Source of the DNA: Ruthenibacterium lactatiformans
Lineage (GTDB): Bacteria; Bacillota; Clostridia; Oscillospirales; Ruminococcaceae
Direction: 5' to 3'
Length of the DNA stretch: 64,000 nucleotides
NCBI RefSeq assembly: GCF_000949455.1
Contig: NZ_JXXK01000001.1
Coordinates: 186,001 to 250,000 of the forward strand
How positions within the stretch are numbered: position 1 is the stretch's first letter; the number at the start of each line of letters is the position of its first letter. Below the pieces are notes generated by a model. That model was not told where the DNA came from. It ran no database searches and was given only the letters and a program-made list of their open reading frames with translations. Shown here in pieces: positions 48,788-58,159 of the stretch. The translations under genes and the position numbers were made by a program.

Positions 48788-49697
48788 TCCTTGTCCTTTC
48801 TTTCAGGCTTTCCGCCGTTTGCTCCAGTTTTTTCATTCGGTGCGAAAGGCCCGATTTGCTCAGCGGAGGGCGGACCAGCCCGGCCAGCTCCTTGAGGGAA
48901 AGGTCCGGGTTTTGCTCCCGCAGGGCGGCGGCTTCCCGAAGCGGCGCGGGCAGCGTTTCGAACGCGCCGCGCTTTTTCAGATAAGCGATAGCCTCCAGCG
49001 TCTGCCCGCTGGCAGACACGGTTTTATCGATGTTTGCCGTTTCACAATTGGTAATACGATTGGCTTTGTTTCGAAAATCCTTGTACACCTTCAGGTTCAT
49101 GATCTCCAGAGCCGCGCCGGAAGCTCCCATGAATGTGAGCAGATCCTCGATCTGCTCGCTTGCTTTCAGATAAAGCACATTGGAGCCTTTGCGCCGGGTG
49201 TGCTTAGGCGCGAAGCCATGGCCCATCAGCAGTGCTTCGAAATCCAGGATCAGGTTGTAGCGCACCGATAAAAATTCCAGGTTATATTCCCTCTGCGGGT
49301 TTGTAATGGTGCCGCAGCACAAAAAGGCCGCGGCAACAAACGCACTCACGCAGTGTTCACAGGTAAAGTTTCTGCTGTTGATGCGCAGGCTCGGCTCTTC
49401 GCCTGTATGTCCGAACAGGGCCAGCATCCGCCGCACCTCGCCCGGCTCTTTCACCGCGAATTCATAAACGCGGCTTTCCTCGCTCCCCTTAACATAAATC
49501 TTTCCCGCCACGCCCGCGCGGGCAAACATTTTTTTCGCGTACTGCGCTACGGCGATCTGTTCCGTGTGCAGAACAACGCCACGGGTGTCAAAATATTTGC
49601 CGAAGCACGCAAAGCCATAGGCAGCTGCAACGGCGCAGCAGCTGCCGCCCGCTTCGCGCGCAATGATCTCTTTTTTTACGTCCTGGGAAAAGCTCAC
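48780..49697 (-). CDS. whiA: WhiA DNA-binding protein
   Basis: A 305-residue protein with an N-terminal homing-endonuclease-like (LAGLIDADG) fold and a C-terminal helix-turn-helix (LSLKELAGLVRPPLSKSGLSHRMKKL). In B. subtilis WhiA affects cell division and chromosome segregation; in Streptomyces it activates sporulation genes. The GTG start at 49697 has GGAGGA 6 nt upstream and gives the family's usual N-terminus SFSQDVKKEI. It follows rapZ, as in most Firmicutes, but the yvcK gene normally found between them is absent here. Confidence 0.96.
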   Translation of the reverse strand: MSFSQDVKKEIIAREAGGSCCAVAAAYGFACFGKYFDTRGVVLHTEQIAVAQYAKKMFARAGVAGKIYVKGSEESRVYEFAVKEPGEVRRMLALFGHTGEEPSLRINSRNFTCEHCVSAFVAAAFLCCGTITNPQREYNLEFLSVRYNLILDFEALLMGHGFAPKHTRRKGSNVLYLKASEQIEDLLTFMGASGAALEIMNLKVYKDFRNKANRITNCETANIDKTVSASGQTLEAIAYLKKRGAFETLPAPLREAAALREQNPDLSLKELAGLVRPPLSKSGLSHRMKKLEQTAESLKERTRNG

Positions 49698-49728
49698 GAC
49701 GCGTCCTCCTTGCCCGGGCTGCGCCGGG

Positions 49729-50595
49729 TTATGTATGGGTGCGCTGGACATCCCGGTGTTCCACGACCGGATGGTACCCCAACTTCTTGACAAACGCGGC
49801 CAGCATCTCCGCAAAGGCGATGGAACGGTGCTTGCCGCCCGTGCACCCCACAGCGATAGTAAGCTGGCTTTTGCCCTCTTTCACATAGAGCGGCAGTGCG
49901 TATCCTACAAGGTCCTCCATGCGCTGCAGCAGGCCGTGCGCCTCCTCAAACTGCATGATATATTCCACAACCTCTTTGTCCAGGCCGGTTTTGTTTTTCA
50001 GCTCAGGGATATAAAACGGGTTGGGCAGGCAGCGGACGTCAAATACGATATCCGCCTCTTTGGGCTGGCCGTATTTGAAGCCGAAGGACGTCACCGTGAG
50101 CGCCATCGCGTCCGAGGACCGGTTCACAAACAGAGAGACCACGCGGTCCTTGAGCTGAGCCGTGGAAAACAGCGAGGTGTCGATTTTATAATCCGCCATT
50201 TCATACAACGGCGCCAGAATCTCCCGTTCCTGCAGAATGGCTTCATCCGTGGATACCTGAGACGCGATGCTGATGGGATGGCGACGGCGCGTTTCCTTGT
50301 ACCGCCGCTCCAGCACATCGTTGCGCGCGTCCAAAAACAATATTTTATAGTTCACCCGCCCGGCTTTCAGCTGGCCAAGCGCATTTAGAATATCCTCGGA
50401 GGATTTTCCGCCCCGGATGTCCAACACAACAGCCACGCGCTCCAGCGTATTTTCACTCTGCTGGGCAAATTCCATCAGCTTCGCCAGAAGATTCGCCGGA
50501 ATGTTATCGATGCAGAAAAAGCCGATGTCCTCCAGCGCGTGCATTGCCAGCGATTTGCCCGCGCCCGAAAGCCCGGTCACGATCAATAGGTTCAT
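49729..50595 (-). CDS. rapZ: RNase adapter / nucleotide-binding protein RapZ (YvcJ)
   Basis: A 288-residue protein with a P-loop near the N-terminus (VTGLSGAGKSLAMHALED) and the C-terminal domain ending CTGGKHRSIAFAEMLA, where E. coli RapZ senses glucosamine 6-phosphate. In Firmicutes the homologue YvcJ binds nucleotides and influences competence; its exact role is unsettled. It lies between murB and whiA, linking it to wall-precursor supply. Confidence 0.95.
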   Translation of the reverse strand: MNLLIVTGLSGAGKSLAMHALEDIGFFCIDNIPANLLAKLMEFAQQSENTLERVAVVLDIRGGKSSEDILNALGQLKAGRVNYKILFLDARNDVLERRYKETRRRHPISIASQVSTDEAILQEREILAPLYEMADYKIDTSLFSTAQLKDRVVSLFVNRSSDAMALTVTSFGFKYGQPKEADIVFDVRCLPNPFYIPELKNKTGLDKEVVEYIMQFEEAHGLLQRMEDLVGYALPLYVKEGKSQLTIAVGCTGGKHRSIAFAEMLAAFVKKLGYHPVVEHRDVQRTHT

Positions 50596-50614
50596 ACGTC
50601 CCTTTACCCCATTT

Positions 50615-51520
50615 TTATTTTACGACTCTGACTTCCTTTTCCAGCCGGAAGCCCGTTTCGTCTGTCACGATCTTGCACACTGTATCCGCAAGGCACAGTA
50701 CATCCGCGCAGGTGGCGTTGCCCGTGTTCACAATAAAACCGCAGTGCTTTTGGCTCACCTGCGCGCCGCCGATGGCGTATCCCCGCAGCCCGCACTGGTC
50801 AATGAGCGCTCCGGCATATGCGCCCTCCGGGCGCTTGAACGTGCTGCCCGCACTGGGCATATCCAGCGGCTGTTTCTCCATGCGGCGGCGGGCGTAATCC
50901 GCCATCCGCTCCCGGATGGGGCCTGTGTCGTCTTCCCGCAGCGTAAACGTCGCGGACAGGATGCACCACGGCTCGCGCTCAAAAACAGATGTGCGGTATC
51001 CAAGCTGCAGCTCGCCGGCCTGAAGTGTCCGCTCCGCGCCGGTTTCATCCAGAAACGTTGCGCAGGCAAGCACATCCTTTATCTCGCCGCCGTAAGCGCC
51101 CGCGTTCATATATACGGCGCCGCCCACACACCCTGGGATGCCGTAGGCGAATTCCAGGCCGGACAACCCTTCGTTTGCGGCCGCGATGCACACCTTTGAG
51201 AGAGCGGCCCCTGCCTGCGCCGTCACAGAGAGCCCGTTGCATTCGATGTTCCCCAGCACCTCGCCGATGTGGATGACCACGCCGTCGAACCCCTCGTCCG
51301 CGAACAGGATGTTCGTGCCCTTGCCCAACAAATAATACCGCACGCCCGCCTGGCGGCAGACGGCAACGGCCCGCGCGAGCTGCCGCTTATTCTGCGGCTC
51401 ACAGAACAAAGCCGCCGGGCCTCCGATCTGGAAGCTGGTATGGCGCGAAAGCGGTTCGCGGGCAGCGCATGGGATGGATGCCTGGCGGAAAGCCGCAGCG
51501 ATCTCGTTCAAGTGCTCCAT
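50615..51520 (-). CDS. murB: UDP-N-acetylenolpyruvoylglucosamine reductase
   Basis: Reduces UDP-GlcNAc enolpyruvate to UDP-MurNAc with FAD and NADPH. 301 residues. FAD-binding segments LLGKGTNILFADEGFDGVVIH and GIPGCVGGAVYMNAGAYGGEI are clear. The C-terminal SAGSTFKRPEGAYAGALI holds the proton-donor Ser region; the layout is a type II MurB. The start at ATG 51520 has GGAGG 8 nt upstream; an ATG at 51541 lies before that Shine-Dalgarno site. It follows glk by 17 nt. Confidence 0.97.
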   Translation of the reverse strand: MEHLNEIAAAFRQASIPCAAREPLSRHTSFQIGGPAALFCEPQNKRQLARAVAVCRQAGVRYYLLGKGTNILFADEGFDGVVIHIGEVLGNIECNGLSVTAQAGAALSKVCIAAANEGLSGLEFAYGIPGCVGGAVYMNAGAYGGEIKDVLACATFLDETGAERTLQAGELQLGYRTSVFEREPWCILSATFTLREDDTGPIRERMADYARRRMEKQPLDMPSAGSTFKRPEGAYAGALIDQCGLRGYAIGGAQVSQKHCGFIVNTGNATCADVLCLADTVCKIVTDETGFRLEKEVRVVK

Positions 51521-51537
51521 GGGGAATCCCTCCAAAA

Positions 51538-52503
51538 TCATTGATGCTGCGTGGCAAGCCCGGCCGCACCGATAATGCCCGCGTCATTGCGCAGCTTTGC
51601 AGTGACGATTTTCGTACGCCGCATGCCCTCTCGGGCGTAATCTTCCTGGTCCACTACCGCCTGCACGGGCGCAAGAAGCGTATCGCCTTCCTTGGATACG
51701 CCGCCGCCGATGCATATGATCTCCGGCTGAAAGATATTGATCAGGTTCGTCAGGCCGCAGGCAACGTATTCCACAAAGTTTTGCACCACCTGCGTGCCCA
51801 GCGCATCGCCCGCACGCATCGCGTCAAAAGCCGTCTTGGCATTCACGCGCGCAGGGTCGCCGTGCACATAGCTCCACATGATGTTATCCTTATGCTGTTC
51901 CATCGCGGCCAGTGTATCCTCAGCCAGCGCACGGGCGGAAGCATATTTTTCCCAGCAGCCGCGCCGCCCGCACATACAGGGGCGCCCGCCCTTGACGATA
52001 ACCGTATGCCCGATCTCCGCGCCCGCGGAGTTGAAGCCGGAAAATATCTTTCCGTCGATGATGATGCCGCCGCCGATGCCCGTGCCCAGCGTAACGGCAA
52101 TGGCGTACTTTGCTCCCTGCGCCGCACCTGCGATGTATTCGCCGTAGGCTGCGGCATTTGCATCGTTCTCAATGTACACGCGGCACGGCAGCAGCTTTTC
52201 CATTGCCGATACCAGCGGCCAGTTGCGGTAGCCGAAGTTGGCGTTGAACTCCACGACGCCTGTATGCGGGTTCACACTGCCCGGCGTGCCGATGCCCACG
52301 GATTCGATCTGCGTGGCCATGTCCAGTCCTGCCCGCTGTGCGAGCTGGCTGCACAACGCGGCGATCTCCGCTTCCACCTCATGTTCAGGCCGCGGCAGAT
52401 TTGTCTTGCAGGAAACGCTGTCCACGATATGATGTGCTTCATCTACAAGGCCCGCCTTGATATTTGTGCCGCCCAGGTCGACACCGATGGTATATATTTT
52501 CAT
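51538..52503 (-). CDS. glk: ROK-family glucokinase
   Basis: Phosphorylates glucose to glucose 6-phosphate, 321 residues. ATP site GVDLGGTNIKAGL, substrate segment ENDANAAAYGE, LGTGIGGGIIIDGKIF, and the ROK zinc site CMCGRRGCWEKYAS after the EIGH motif (AEIGHTVI). Its position between the PHP phosphatase and murB, in the operon headed by hprK, supports a role in sugar entry. It overlaps the PHP gene by 4 nt. Confidence 0.95.
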   Translation of the reverse strand: MKIYTIGVDLGGTNIKAGLVDEAHHIVDSVSCKTNLPRPEHEVEAEIAALCSQLAQRAGLDMATQIESVGIGTPGSVNPHTGVVEFNANFGYRNWPLVSAMEKLLPCRVYIENDANAAAYGEYIAGAAQGAKYAIAVTLGTGIGGGIIIDGKIFSGFNSAGAEIGHTVIVKGGRPCMCGRRGCWEKYASARALAEDTLAAMEQHKDNIMWSYVHGDPARVNAKTAFDAMRAGDALGTQVVQNFVEYVACGLTNLINIFQPEIICIGGGVSKEGDTLLAPVQAVVDQEDYAREGMRRTKIVTAKLRNDAGIIGAAGLATQHQ

Positions 52504-53255
52504 TCTTCTTTACTTCCTTCCAGCAGGTCTGCGACCGGCTTTTGATGTTCTTTCAGCACAGTGATCAGGTTTTCCCGGCTTGCGTTCACCACAAGCTCCT
52601 CCGGAAAATGGATCTCGCGCAGCATGGGCAGCACCGTATCGAACTGGCCCAAATGATAAATGGAATGCGCGTCGGAATTCACGGCGATCTTTGTGCCGTT
52701 GCGTTTGCAGGCAAGCGCAAGCTCACGCATGTTTTCCTCGTTGCCCGGACGGACAACAGCGGAATTCGCGTTGATCTCGACCACCTTGCGGCAGCGGGCA
52801 AAAGCCTTTGTCACGGCGTCGTAATCATAGCGGTGCCTGCGGCTTTCCGAATGGCCGATGCAATCCACATAAGGGCTTTGCGCAACGTTCAGCCACAGCT
52901 GCGTGGCTTCGTCCTCAGAAAGCGAAGGGCATAATGTATCGCTATGGATAGACGCGATCACCCAGTCGAGCTGCATCCGCTCAAATTCCTGCGGCTCGAT
53001 GTCAAGACTGCCGTCTGTGCCGCGCACATTCGCTTCCACTCCCTTGAGCAGCCAGATGCCCTCGATGCGGCTGGGAAGCGTTGTCAGATTGTAAAAATAC
53101 CAAGGGTGCGGCGCGTCCGGCATAGACGGGCCGTGGTCGGTGAGCGCCGCGGCAAACATCCCAAGCTCACAGGCGCGCCGCGCCATCTCCGTGACGGTAT
53201 TGAACGCATGGTTCGATACCATTGTATGCATATGAAGGTCTGCAATGATATTCAT
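52500..53255 (-). CDS. PHP-domain phosphatase (YcdX-like)
   Basis: A 251-residue PHP-fold hydrolase. The HxH motif ADLHMHTMVS, ALTDHGP, GVEANV, IHSD, GHSESR and VNSDAHS make the three-metal site complete. YcdX-type proteins remove phosphate from small substrates; the substrate here is unknown. It lies between hprK and glk and ends in the start of glk (ATGA overlap), so expression is coupled to sugar phosphorylation. Confidence 0.93.
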   Translation of the reverse strand: MNIIADLHMHTMVSNHAFNTVTEMARRACELGMFAAALTDHGPSMPDAPHPWYFYNLTTLPSRIEGIWLLKGVEANVRGTDGSLDIEPQEFERMQLDWVIASIHSDTLCPSLSEDEATQLWLNVAQSPYVDCIGHSESRRHRYDYDAVTKAFARCRKVVEINANSAVVRPGNEENMRELALACKRNGTKIAVNSDAHSIYHLGQFDTVLPMLREIHFPEELVVNASRENLITVLKEHQKPVADLLEGSKEE

Positions 53256-53298
53256 GAAGGAATTTGTTTCTCTTTCTCGTTAAATTCATGTAAGCAGC

Positions 53299-54237
53299 TC
53301 AGCGCAGGGACGGATCATCCTCGTCCAGCCCCAGGCGGGCAAGCAGCTCGCGCGCCGCATTGTAGCCCATTTTTTTCTGGCGGTTGTTGATGGCCGCCGC
53401 CTCCAGGATCACGGCCAGATTGCGGCCGGGCATTACGGGTATCACCGTGCAGGGCAGTTGGATGCCCATAATATCCGTCGTATCTGTCTCAAGGCCTGTG
53501 CGACTGTAATTCTTGGTCTTGTCCCACGGCTCCAGCTCCACCACAAGATCCACTTTTTCGCTCATCTTTACCGCGCCGCTGCCGAATACGCGCGCCACAT
53601 TGATGATGCCCACTCCGCGCAGCTCGATAAAATGGCGGATGTTTTCCGGCGCTGTACCCAAGATCGTGCGGTCAGACACACGGCGCAGCTCCACCGCGTC
53701 GTCCGCAATCAGCCGGTGCCCGCGCTTCACGAGCTCCACGGCTGTTTCGCTCTTGCCGACGCCGCTCTCGCCCAGGATGAGAATGCCCTCGCCGTAAATC
53801 TCTACAAATACGCCGTGCCGCGTGATGCGCGGCGCCACCTCGACGCTCAGGTTCGAAATCAGCGCGCTCATCAGACTGGATGTATTTTCTGTGGATCGCA
53901 GCACGGGTACTTCATACTGGGAAGCGAACTCCAGCACCTCGTCGAACACGGAAAGGTTGCGCGTTACGATAAGCGCAGGCGGCTTTGCCGCGAACAGCGT
54001 GTGGATATGGCTGCGGCGTTCGCTTTCCGGCAGCGTGGTAAGATAACCCACTTCGGCGTTGCCGAATATCTGGATGCGGGTGGGATCAAAGTATTCGTCA
54101 TAGCCTGTCAGCAGCAGGCCCGGGCGGTTCACATCCGCCGTATAGATAGGGATATTTTTCAGCTCCGTGGGAGTGTAGACCACTTCCAGGCGCAGCTTTT
54201 CCACGACCTTGTCCAAAGAAACACTGAACTGCGGCAT
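53299..54237 (-). CDS. hprK: HPr kinase/phosphorylase
   Basis: Phosphorylates Ser46 of HPr when glycolytic intermediates are high, triggering CcpA-type carbon catabolite repression, and reverses it at high phosphate. 312 residues. Walker A GESGVGKSETA, the DDAVELRR region, and the family signature around IELRGVGIINV are present. The start is ATG 54237 with GGAGG 9 nt upstream; the longer frame would run through the promoter. First gene of the long sugar/wall/replication run and directly behind a strong promoter. Confidence 0.98.
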   Translation of the reverse strand: MPQFSVSLDKVVEKLRLEVVYTPTELKNIPIYTADVNRPGLLLTGYDEYFDPTRIQIFGNAEVGYLTTLPESERRSHIHTLFAAKPPALIVTRNLSVFDEVLEFASQYEVPVLRSTENTSSLMSALISNLSVEVAPRITRHGVFVEIYGEGILILGESGVGKSETAVELVKRGHRLIADDAVELRRVSDRTILGTAPENIRHFIELRGVGIINVARVFGSGAVKMSEKVDLVVELEPWDKTKNYSRTGLETDTTDIMGIQLPCTVIPVMPGRNLAVILEAAAINNRQKKMGYNAARELLARLGLDEDDPSLR

Positions 54238-54280
54238 AGGAACGTCCTCCTTTATCCTATAGGATTCCATTGATAATTCT

Positions 54281-54309
54281 ATTATATATGATTGGAAGAG
54301 AGATATCAA
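54281..54309 (-). promoter_or_regulatory. Promoter of the hprK-led operon
   Basis: Minus-strand TTGATA (54309-54304), exact 17-nt spacer, TATAAT (54286-54281), about 44 nt before hprK. Confidence 0.85.
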
Positions 54310-54405
54310 TTTTGTTTTTGTACAGCCATACGCTTTCTTTCCGAACGATTTTTTGTTATACTGATAATTGTATGGGAACAGCACACCCAAAAGGAGTAAT
54401 CATTT

Positions 54406-55620
54406 ATGAAGGTAGCTATTTTTACAGAGACCTACTTCCCCTTCATCAGCGGCGTCGTGACGCATATCAAGACGTTGAAGGAGAGCCTGGAGCACGCAGG
54501 GCATGAGGTGCTCATCGTCACCACCAGCCCCAAGGCCGTATGCCATTATGTTAAGGATGGTGTTTTGTACTGCCCCGCCATCCCCCTCAAACGCATTTAC
54601 GGGTATGGACTGTCCAACCCTGTCAACATCCAGCGCCTGCGCATCATTCAGGATTTTGACCCGGACATCATTCATATCCACACCGAGTTCAGCATGGGTA
54701 TCTTTGCGCAGTTTGCCGCGCGCAAGCTGAAAAAGCCCATCGTCTACACACTGCACACGATGTATGACGATTACATGTTCTATGTCGCGCCGGAACGGTT
54801 CCAGAACATGGTCAAGCCGGCCGCTCATGTTTATTTCCGCAAAGTGGCCAACAAGGCCACTGAGATCATCGGCCCGTCTCTGAAGGTAGTGGAGTTCCTG
54901 CGCCGGTGCGGCGTAGAGCGGCACATCAATATTATCCCAAATACAGTGGATCTTTCCGACTTTATGCCCGAAAACGTCTCGCGCGACGACGTTGCCGCCA
55001 TCCGGACAAAACTGGGCATCCGTGACGGGGATACGGCCATGTGTTTTGTGGGCCGTCTGGGCAAGGAAAAAAGCATCGACGTGCTGGTGGAGTTTTTTGC
55101 CGCGCATTTCCGCGGGGACGACGCTTACAAGCTGTTCATCATAGGAGACGGCCCGGAAAAGGAAAATCTGGAACGGCAGATCGTCCGTCTGGGCGTAGGT
55201 GCTCAGGTTCGTTTGCTTGGCCGCATTGAGCACCAGTTCCTGCCGCCCTATTACCATGCATGCGACCTTTTCACCACCGCTTCATTGTCCGAAATGAATT
55301 CCATTTCCATGCTGGAGGCTATGGCCAGTGGACTGTACGTGATCCAGCGGCTGGACATCTACAACAAAAACCAGATCACCCCCGGCGAAAACGGCAACGT
55401 CTTTAACACGGCGGAGGAAATGGCTGCGCTGCTGCGCGAGGAAGCCGCTCTTACGCCTGAGCAGCGCGCACTGCGCCGCCAAAAGGTAACAGCGTTTACG
55501 CAGCGCTACGGCGAAAAAGAGTTCATCCGTGCGGTGCTCAACGTATATGAGCGCGCAATGGCCGAATATAAGGCCAAGATGAAGATAAAAGCAAAAGCAA
55601 AAAGCAAAGGAGTCAGATAA
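54406..55620 (+). CDS. Family 4 glycosyltransferase (probable diglucosyl/glucosyl-diacylglycerol type)
   Basis: A 404-residue GT-B enzyme. The N-terminal domain starts AIFTETYFPFISGVVTHIKTL, the pattern of GT4 enzymes acting on membrane lipids; HIHTEFSMG and LHTMYDDYMFYV are on the acceptor side. The C-terminal donor domain has FVGRLGKEKSIDVL, IIGDGPEKENLE and SEMNSISMLEAMASG (EX7E motif). A Lys-rich tail (KAKMKIKAKAKSKG) suggests membrane contact. The closest known roles are glycolipid synthesis (1,2-diacylglycerol glucosyltransferase), which is an inference. Co-directional with the FAD-oxidoreductase gene, 2 nt apart. Confidence 0.92.
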   Translation: MKVAIFTETYFPFISGVVTHIKTLKESLEHAGHEVLIVTTSPKAVCHYVKDGVLYCPAIPLKRIYGYGLSNPVNIQRLRIIQDFDPDIIHIHTEFSMGIFAQFAARKLKKPIVYTLHTMYDDYMFYVAPERFQNMVKPAAHVYFRKVANKATEIIGPSLKVVEFLRRCGVERHINIIPNTVDLSDFMPENVSRDDVAAIRTKLGIRDGDTAMCFVGRLGKEKSIDVLVEFFAAHFRGDDAYKLFIIGDGPEKENLERQIVRLGVGAQVRLLGRIEHQFLPPYYHACDLFTTASLSEMNSISMLEAMASGLYVIQRLDIYNKNQITPGENGNVFNTAEEMAALLREEAALTPEQRALRRQKVTAFTQRYGEKEFIRAVLNVYERAMAEYKAKMKIKAKAKSKGVR

Positions 55621-55622
55621 TC

Positions 55623-56996
55623 ATGCAGCATTATGACGTTGCGATCATCGGAGGCGGCATCGGCGGACTGATGAGCGCTTACGAGCTTGCCACAAAAGCG
55701 CCTGGGGCAAAGGTCGTTCTGTTCGAGAAAGGACACGACATCGAAAAGCGGGCATGCCCCATCGTCACCGGAAAAGCCCCTACCTGTATCAAATGCCCCT
55801 CCTGCGCCATTATGGAGGGCCTTGCCGGAGCAGGTGCTTTTTCCGACGGCAAATACGTCATTTCCACAGAATACGGCGGCTGGCTGCCGGATTTTCTGCC
55901 TCCCGAACAGGTTTTGGATTACATCGAGCAGGCAGACGGTATTTTGCAGCACTTCGGCGCGCCTGCAGAGCGCTTCATGCCCAACAACGAGCTGAAGAAA
56001 AAATGCCTGGAGTATGACCTGCATATGGCGCAGGCCCAGCTCAAGCATCTGGGAACGGACGCCAATTTCGAAACCATGCGAAAAATGGCGGCTTTTCTGA
56101 AGGAACATGTAACCATTCTGACGGATACCGACGTGACCGATGTGGACAAAGCCGCTCATACTGTGCATTATGAAGGCAAAGGCGTACAGGACAGCGTCAC
56201 GGCGGAGCATATCATTTTTGCCGTCGGCCGTGTGGGCAGCCGCTTTTTTGCCAAATGGTGTTCTCAAAACGGTATTCCGCTGAAAAACAACCAGGTGGAT
56301 ATCGGTGTTCGCGTCGAGCTTCCCAGCATGGTATGGGATGATTTTTCCCATAAGATCTACGAGCCAAAAATCTGGTACCGTTCCAAGCAGTACGGAGACG
56401 TCACGCGCATGTTCTGCTTCAACGAGCGCGGGCAGGTGGTTATGGAAAACACCTCCGGAGTTCTCACGGTCAATGGCCACGCCTATGTGGATGAAGCCAA
56501 AAAGAGCCAGAATTCCAACTTTGCGCTGCTTTCTACCATCCGGTTTACCGAGCCGTTCAAGGAACCTATCGAATATGCCCGCAGCGTCGCAGGGCTTGCA
56601 AACCTCATCAGCGGCGGCAGCGTGCTGGTGCAGCGCCTCGGCGACCTGATGGCCGGACGCCGCACAGATGAAAAAAGGCTGGCCCAGAGCACCGTGCGTC
56701 CTACACTGAATGCAGTCGCCGGAGATCTGAGCCTTTGCCTGCCCAAACGTCAGTTGGACAACATTGTGGAAACGCTGGCCGCGCTGGACAAGATCGCGCC
56801 GGGTACGATGAATTACGACACGCTGCTTTACGGTGTGGAATGCAAATACTATTCCGCCCGTCCCGACTGCACCGATTTTGAACTGGATGGCTGCGAAAAG
56901 ATCTATGCTGTGGGCGACGGCACCGGCTTCACCCGCTCGCTCAGCCAGGCGGCCGCCCACGGCCTGTATGTGGCAGATAAGATCCTGCGGGATTAA
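55623..56996 (+). CDS. FAD-dependent oxidoreductase (COG2509-like)
   Basis: A 457-residue flavoprotein with the dinucleotide motif AIIGGGIGGLMSAYELA, a second FAD segment (HIIFAVGRVGSRF) and the C-terminal IYAVGDGTGFTRSLSQAAAHGLYVA. A Cys-rich stretch near residue 40-60 (RACPIVTGKAPTCIKCPSCAIM) could bind iron-sulphur or serve redox. This matches an uncharacterised group of FAD dehydrogenases; substrate unknown. Translation is coupled with the glycosyltransferase (2-nt gap), so both are probably in one operon, though no shared pathway is evident. Confidence 0.9.
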   Translation: MQHYDVAIIGGGIGGLMSAYELATKAPGAKVVLFEKGHDIEKRACPIVTGKAPTCIKCPSCAIMEGLAGAGAFSDGKYVISTEYGGWLPDFLPPEQVLDYIEQADGILQHFGAPAERFMPNNELKKKCLEYDLHMAQAQLKHLGTDANFETMRKMAAFLKEHVTILTDTDVTDVDKAAHTVHYEGKGVQDSVTAEHIIFAVGRVGSRFFAKWCSQNGIPLKNNQVDIGVRVELPSMVWDDFSHKIYEPKIWYRSKQYGDVTRMFCFNERGQVVMENTSGVLTVNGHAYVDEAKKSQNSNFALLSTIRFTEPFKEPIEYARSVAGLANLISGGSVLVQRLGDLMAGRRTDEKRLAQSTVRPTLNAVAGDLSLCLPKRQLDNIVETLAALDKIAPGTMNYDTLLYGVECKYYSARPDCTDFELDGCEKIYAVGDGTGFTRSLSQAAAHGLYVADKILRD

Positions 56997-57025
56997 GCCT
57001 TTCCCGGCCCCTAAAAGAAAAGCGG

Positions 57026-57060
57026 CCGCCCCGGAGTATTCCGGGGCGGTTTTTTGTTTT
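57026..57060 (+). terminator. Terminator of the glycosyltransferase/oxidoreductase operon
   Basis: CCGCCCCGG (57026-57034) and CCGGGGCGG (57041-57049) form a 9-bp stem followed by TTTTTTGTTTTT. Convergent with gerKC. Confidence 0.92.
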
Positions 57061-57085
57061 TAGCACAGACGCATGCGCAGGGCCT

Positions 57086-58159
57086 TTACACGGGCTTCAG
57101 CTCTGATGAAAAGTCCACCGTTGCAATGTCGTACAGTGTCCCCGTACGAAGCAGCGCTTCGCAGGCTGCGGTATCATACAGCTTCAGCCACCATGCATAA
57201 TGGAACGTATCGTTTCCCCTGGCAAATGTCGCTTGGTTGAGCATCTCGGCTTCCCGGTTCAGGTAAGCGTTGATCTCCCGTGTCATTTCCGCTTCTTCTT
57301 TGTCCGCAACGGGGGCTCCGTCTACCGTTACATCGTCCAGCTTTCCGGTCAGACACACTTCAAGATGCGGTGCGCCGCCTGCAGTGGAAGCTGTATGCGT
57401 AAGCCGCAGCTGCTGTGTCCGGAATGATACGACCCGTCCCTCGATCTGTGTGTTCACTGTAAGCTGCCGTGCCTTCCCATTCAGCAGAAGAAACATCTGC
57501 ATTGCAGCGTCCTCCAAAACAGCATAGGGTGCGCCGCTGCGAAACAGCACCATTTGCCGGACCCCGCGAAACTCCTTCTCTTCTTTGGAAAATGAAAACA
57601 CGGGAAGATATCCGTCCAGACCGCCTGTTCCCGAAAGATTGATCTCAAAAATGCTTTGCGTACGATCCTGCTCATCGGCTCCCATTCCGATCAGCCGTTC
57701 GCCTTCTCTCACTACATCGCTGATCACGTCCTCGCATTCAGACAGCTCTTCCGCCGTCAGCGGCGTTAAAAACGCAGCAAGATTTGGACGCGCGGCGTTT
57801 TCGTCTGCAAAATAAGAAAGGTACGGCGTTACATTGCGCGCGGCGCCGGGCCCCAAAAGCAAAATCTCATTCTGGGCATAAAACGGTTTTTTGTTTTGCT
57901 GCTGTTCCGCCTTGTACAGAGCTTCTTCAATGCTCTTTCCCTGCGCCGTATAAATTTTAGCCTGCCCTTCCACCGAGGCCGTATCAGAATTCGGCGCACA
58001 GGTGAACACCACCAGTCCAGCCTGCACCTGCCCGCCGGACTCGTCCAGGTACACCATCTTCACAATGGCGCGTTCCCCCAGACTGCGGCTTTGCTTACAG
58101 CCGCACAGCAGCATCAAAAGCAGTGTCAACGCAATTATTTTATACGCGTTTTTTTGCAT
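57086..58159 (-). CDS. gerKC: Ger(x)C-family spore germination lipoprotein
   Basis: Lipoprotein C subunit of a nutrient germinant receptor, 357 residues. A lipobox (LLCGC, Cys about 21) follows a hydrophobic signal. The GerAC-type fold shows SLGERAIVKMVYLD, KSIEEALYKAEQQQNKKPFYAQNEILLLG and the C-terminal EINAYLNREAEML. It anchors in the inner spore membrane with GerKA and GerKB. It overlaps gerKB by 20 nt. The K symbol is used as a generic name; the receptor subtype is not established. Confidence 0.92.
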   Translation of the reverse strand: MQKNAYKIIALTLLLMLLCGCKQSRSLGERAIVKMVYLDESGGQVQAGLVVFTCAPNSDTASVEGQAKIYTAQGKSIEEALYKAEQQQNKKPFYAQNEILLLGPGAARNVTPYLSYFADENAARPNLAAFLTPLTAEELSECEDVISDVVREGERLIGMGADEQDRTQSIFEINLSGTGGLDGYLPVFSFSKEEKEFRGVRQMVLFRSGAPYAVLEDAAMQMFLLLNGKARQLTVNTQIEGRVVSFRTQQLRLTHTASTAGGAPHLEVCLTGKLDDVTVDGAPVADKEEAEMTREINAYLNREAEMLNQATFARGNDTFHYAWWLKLYDTAACEALLRTGTLYDIATVDFSSELKPV

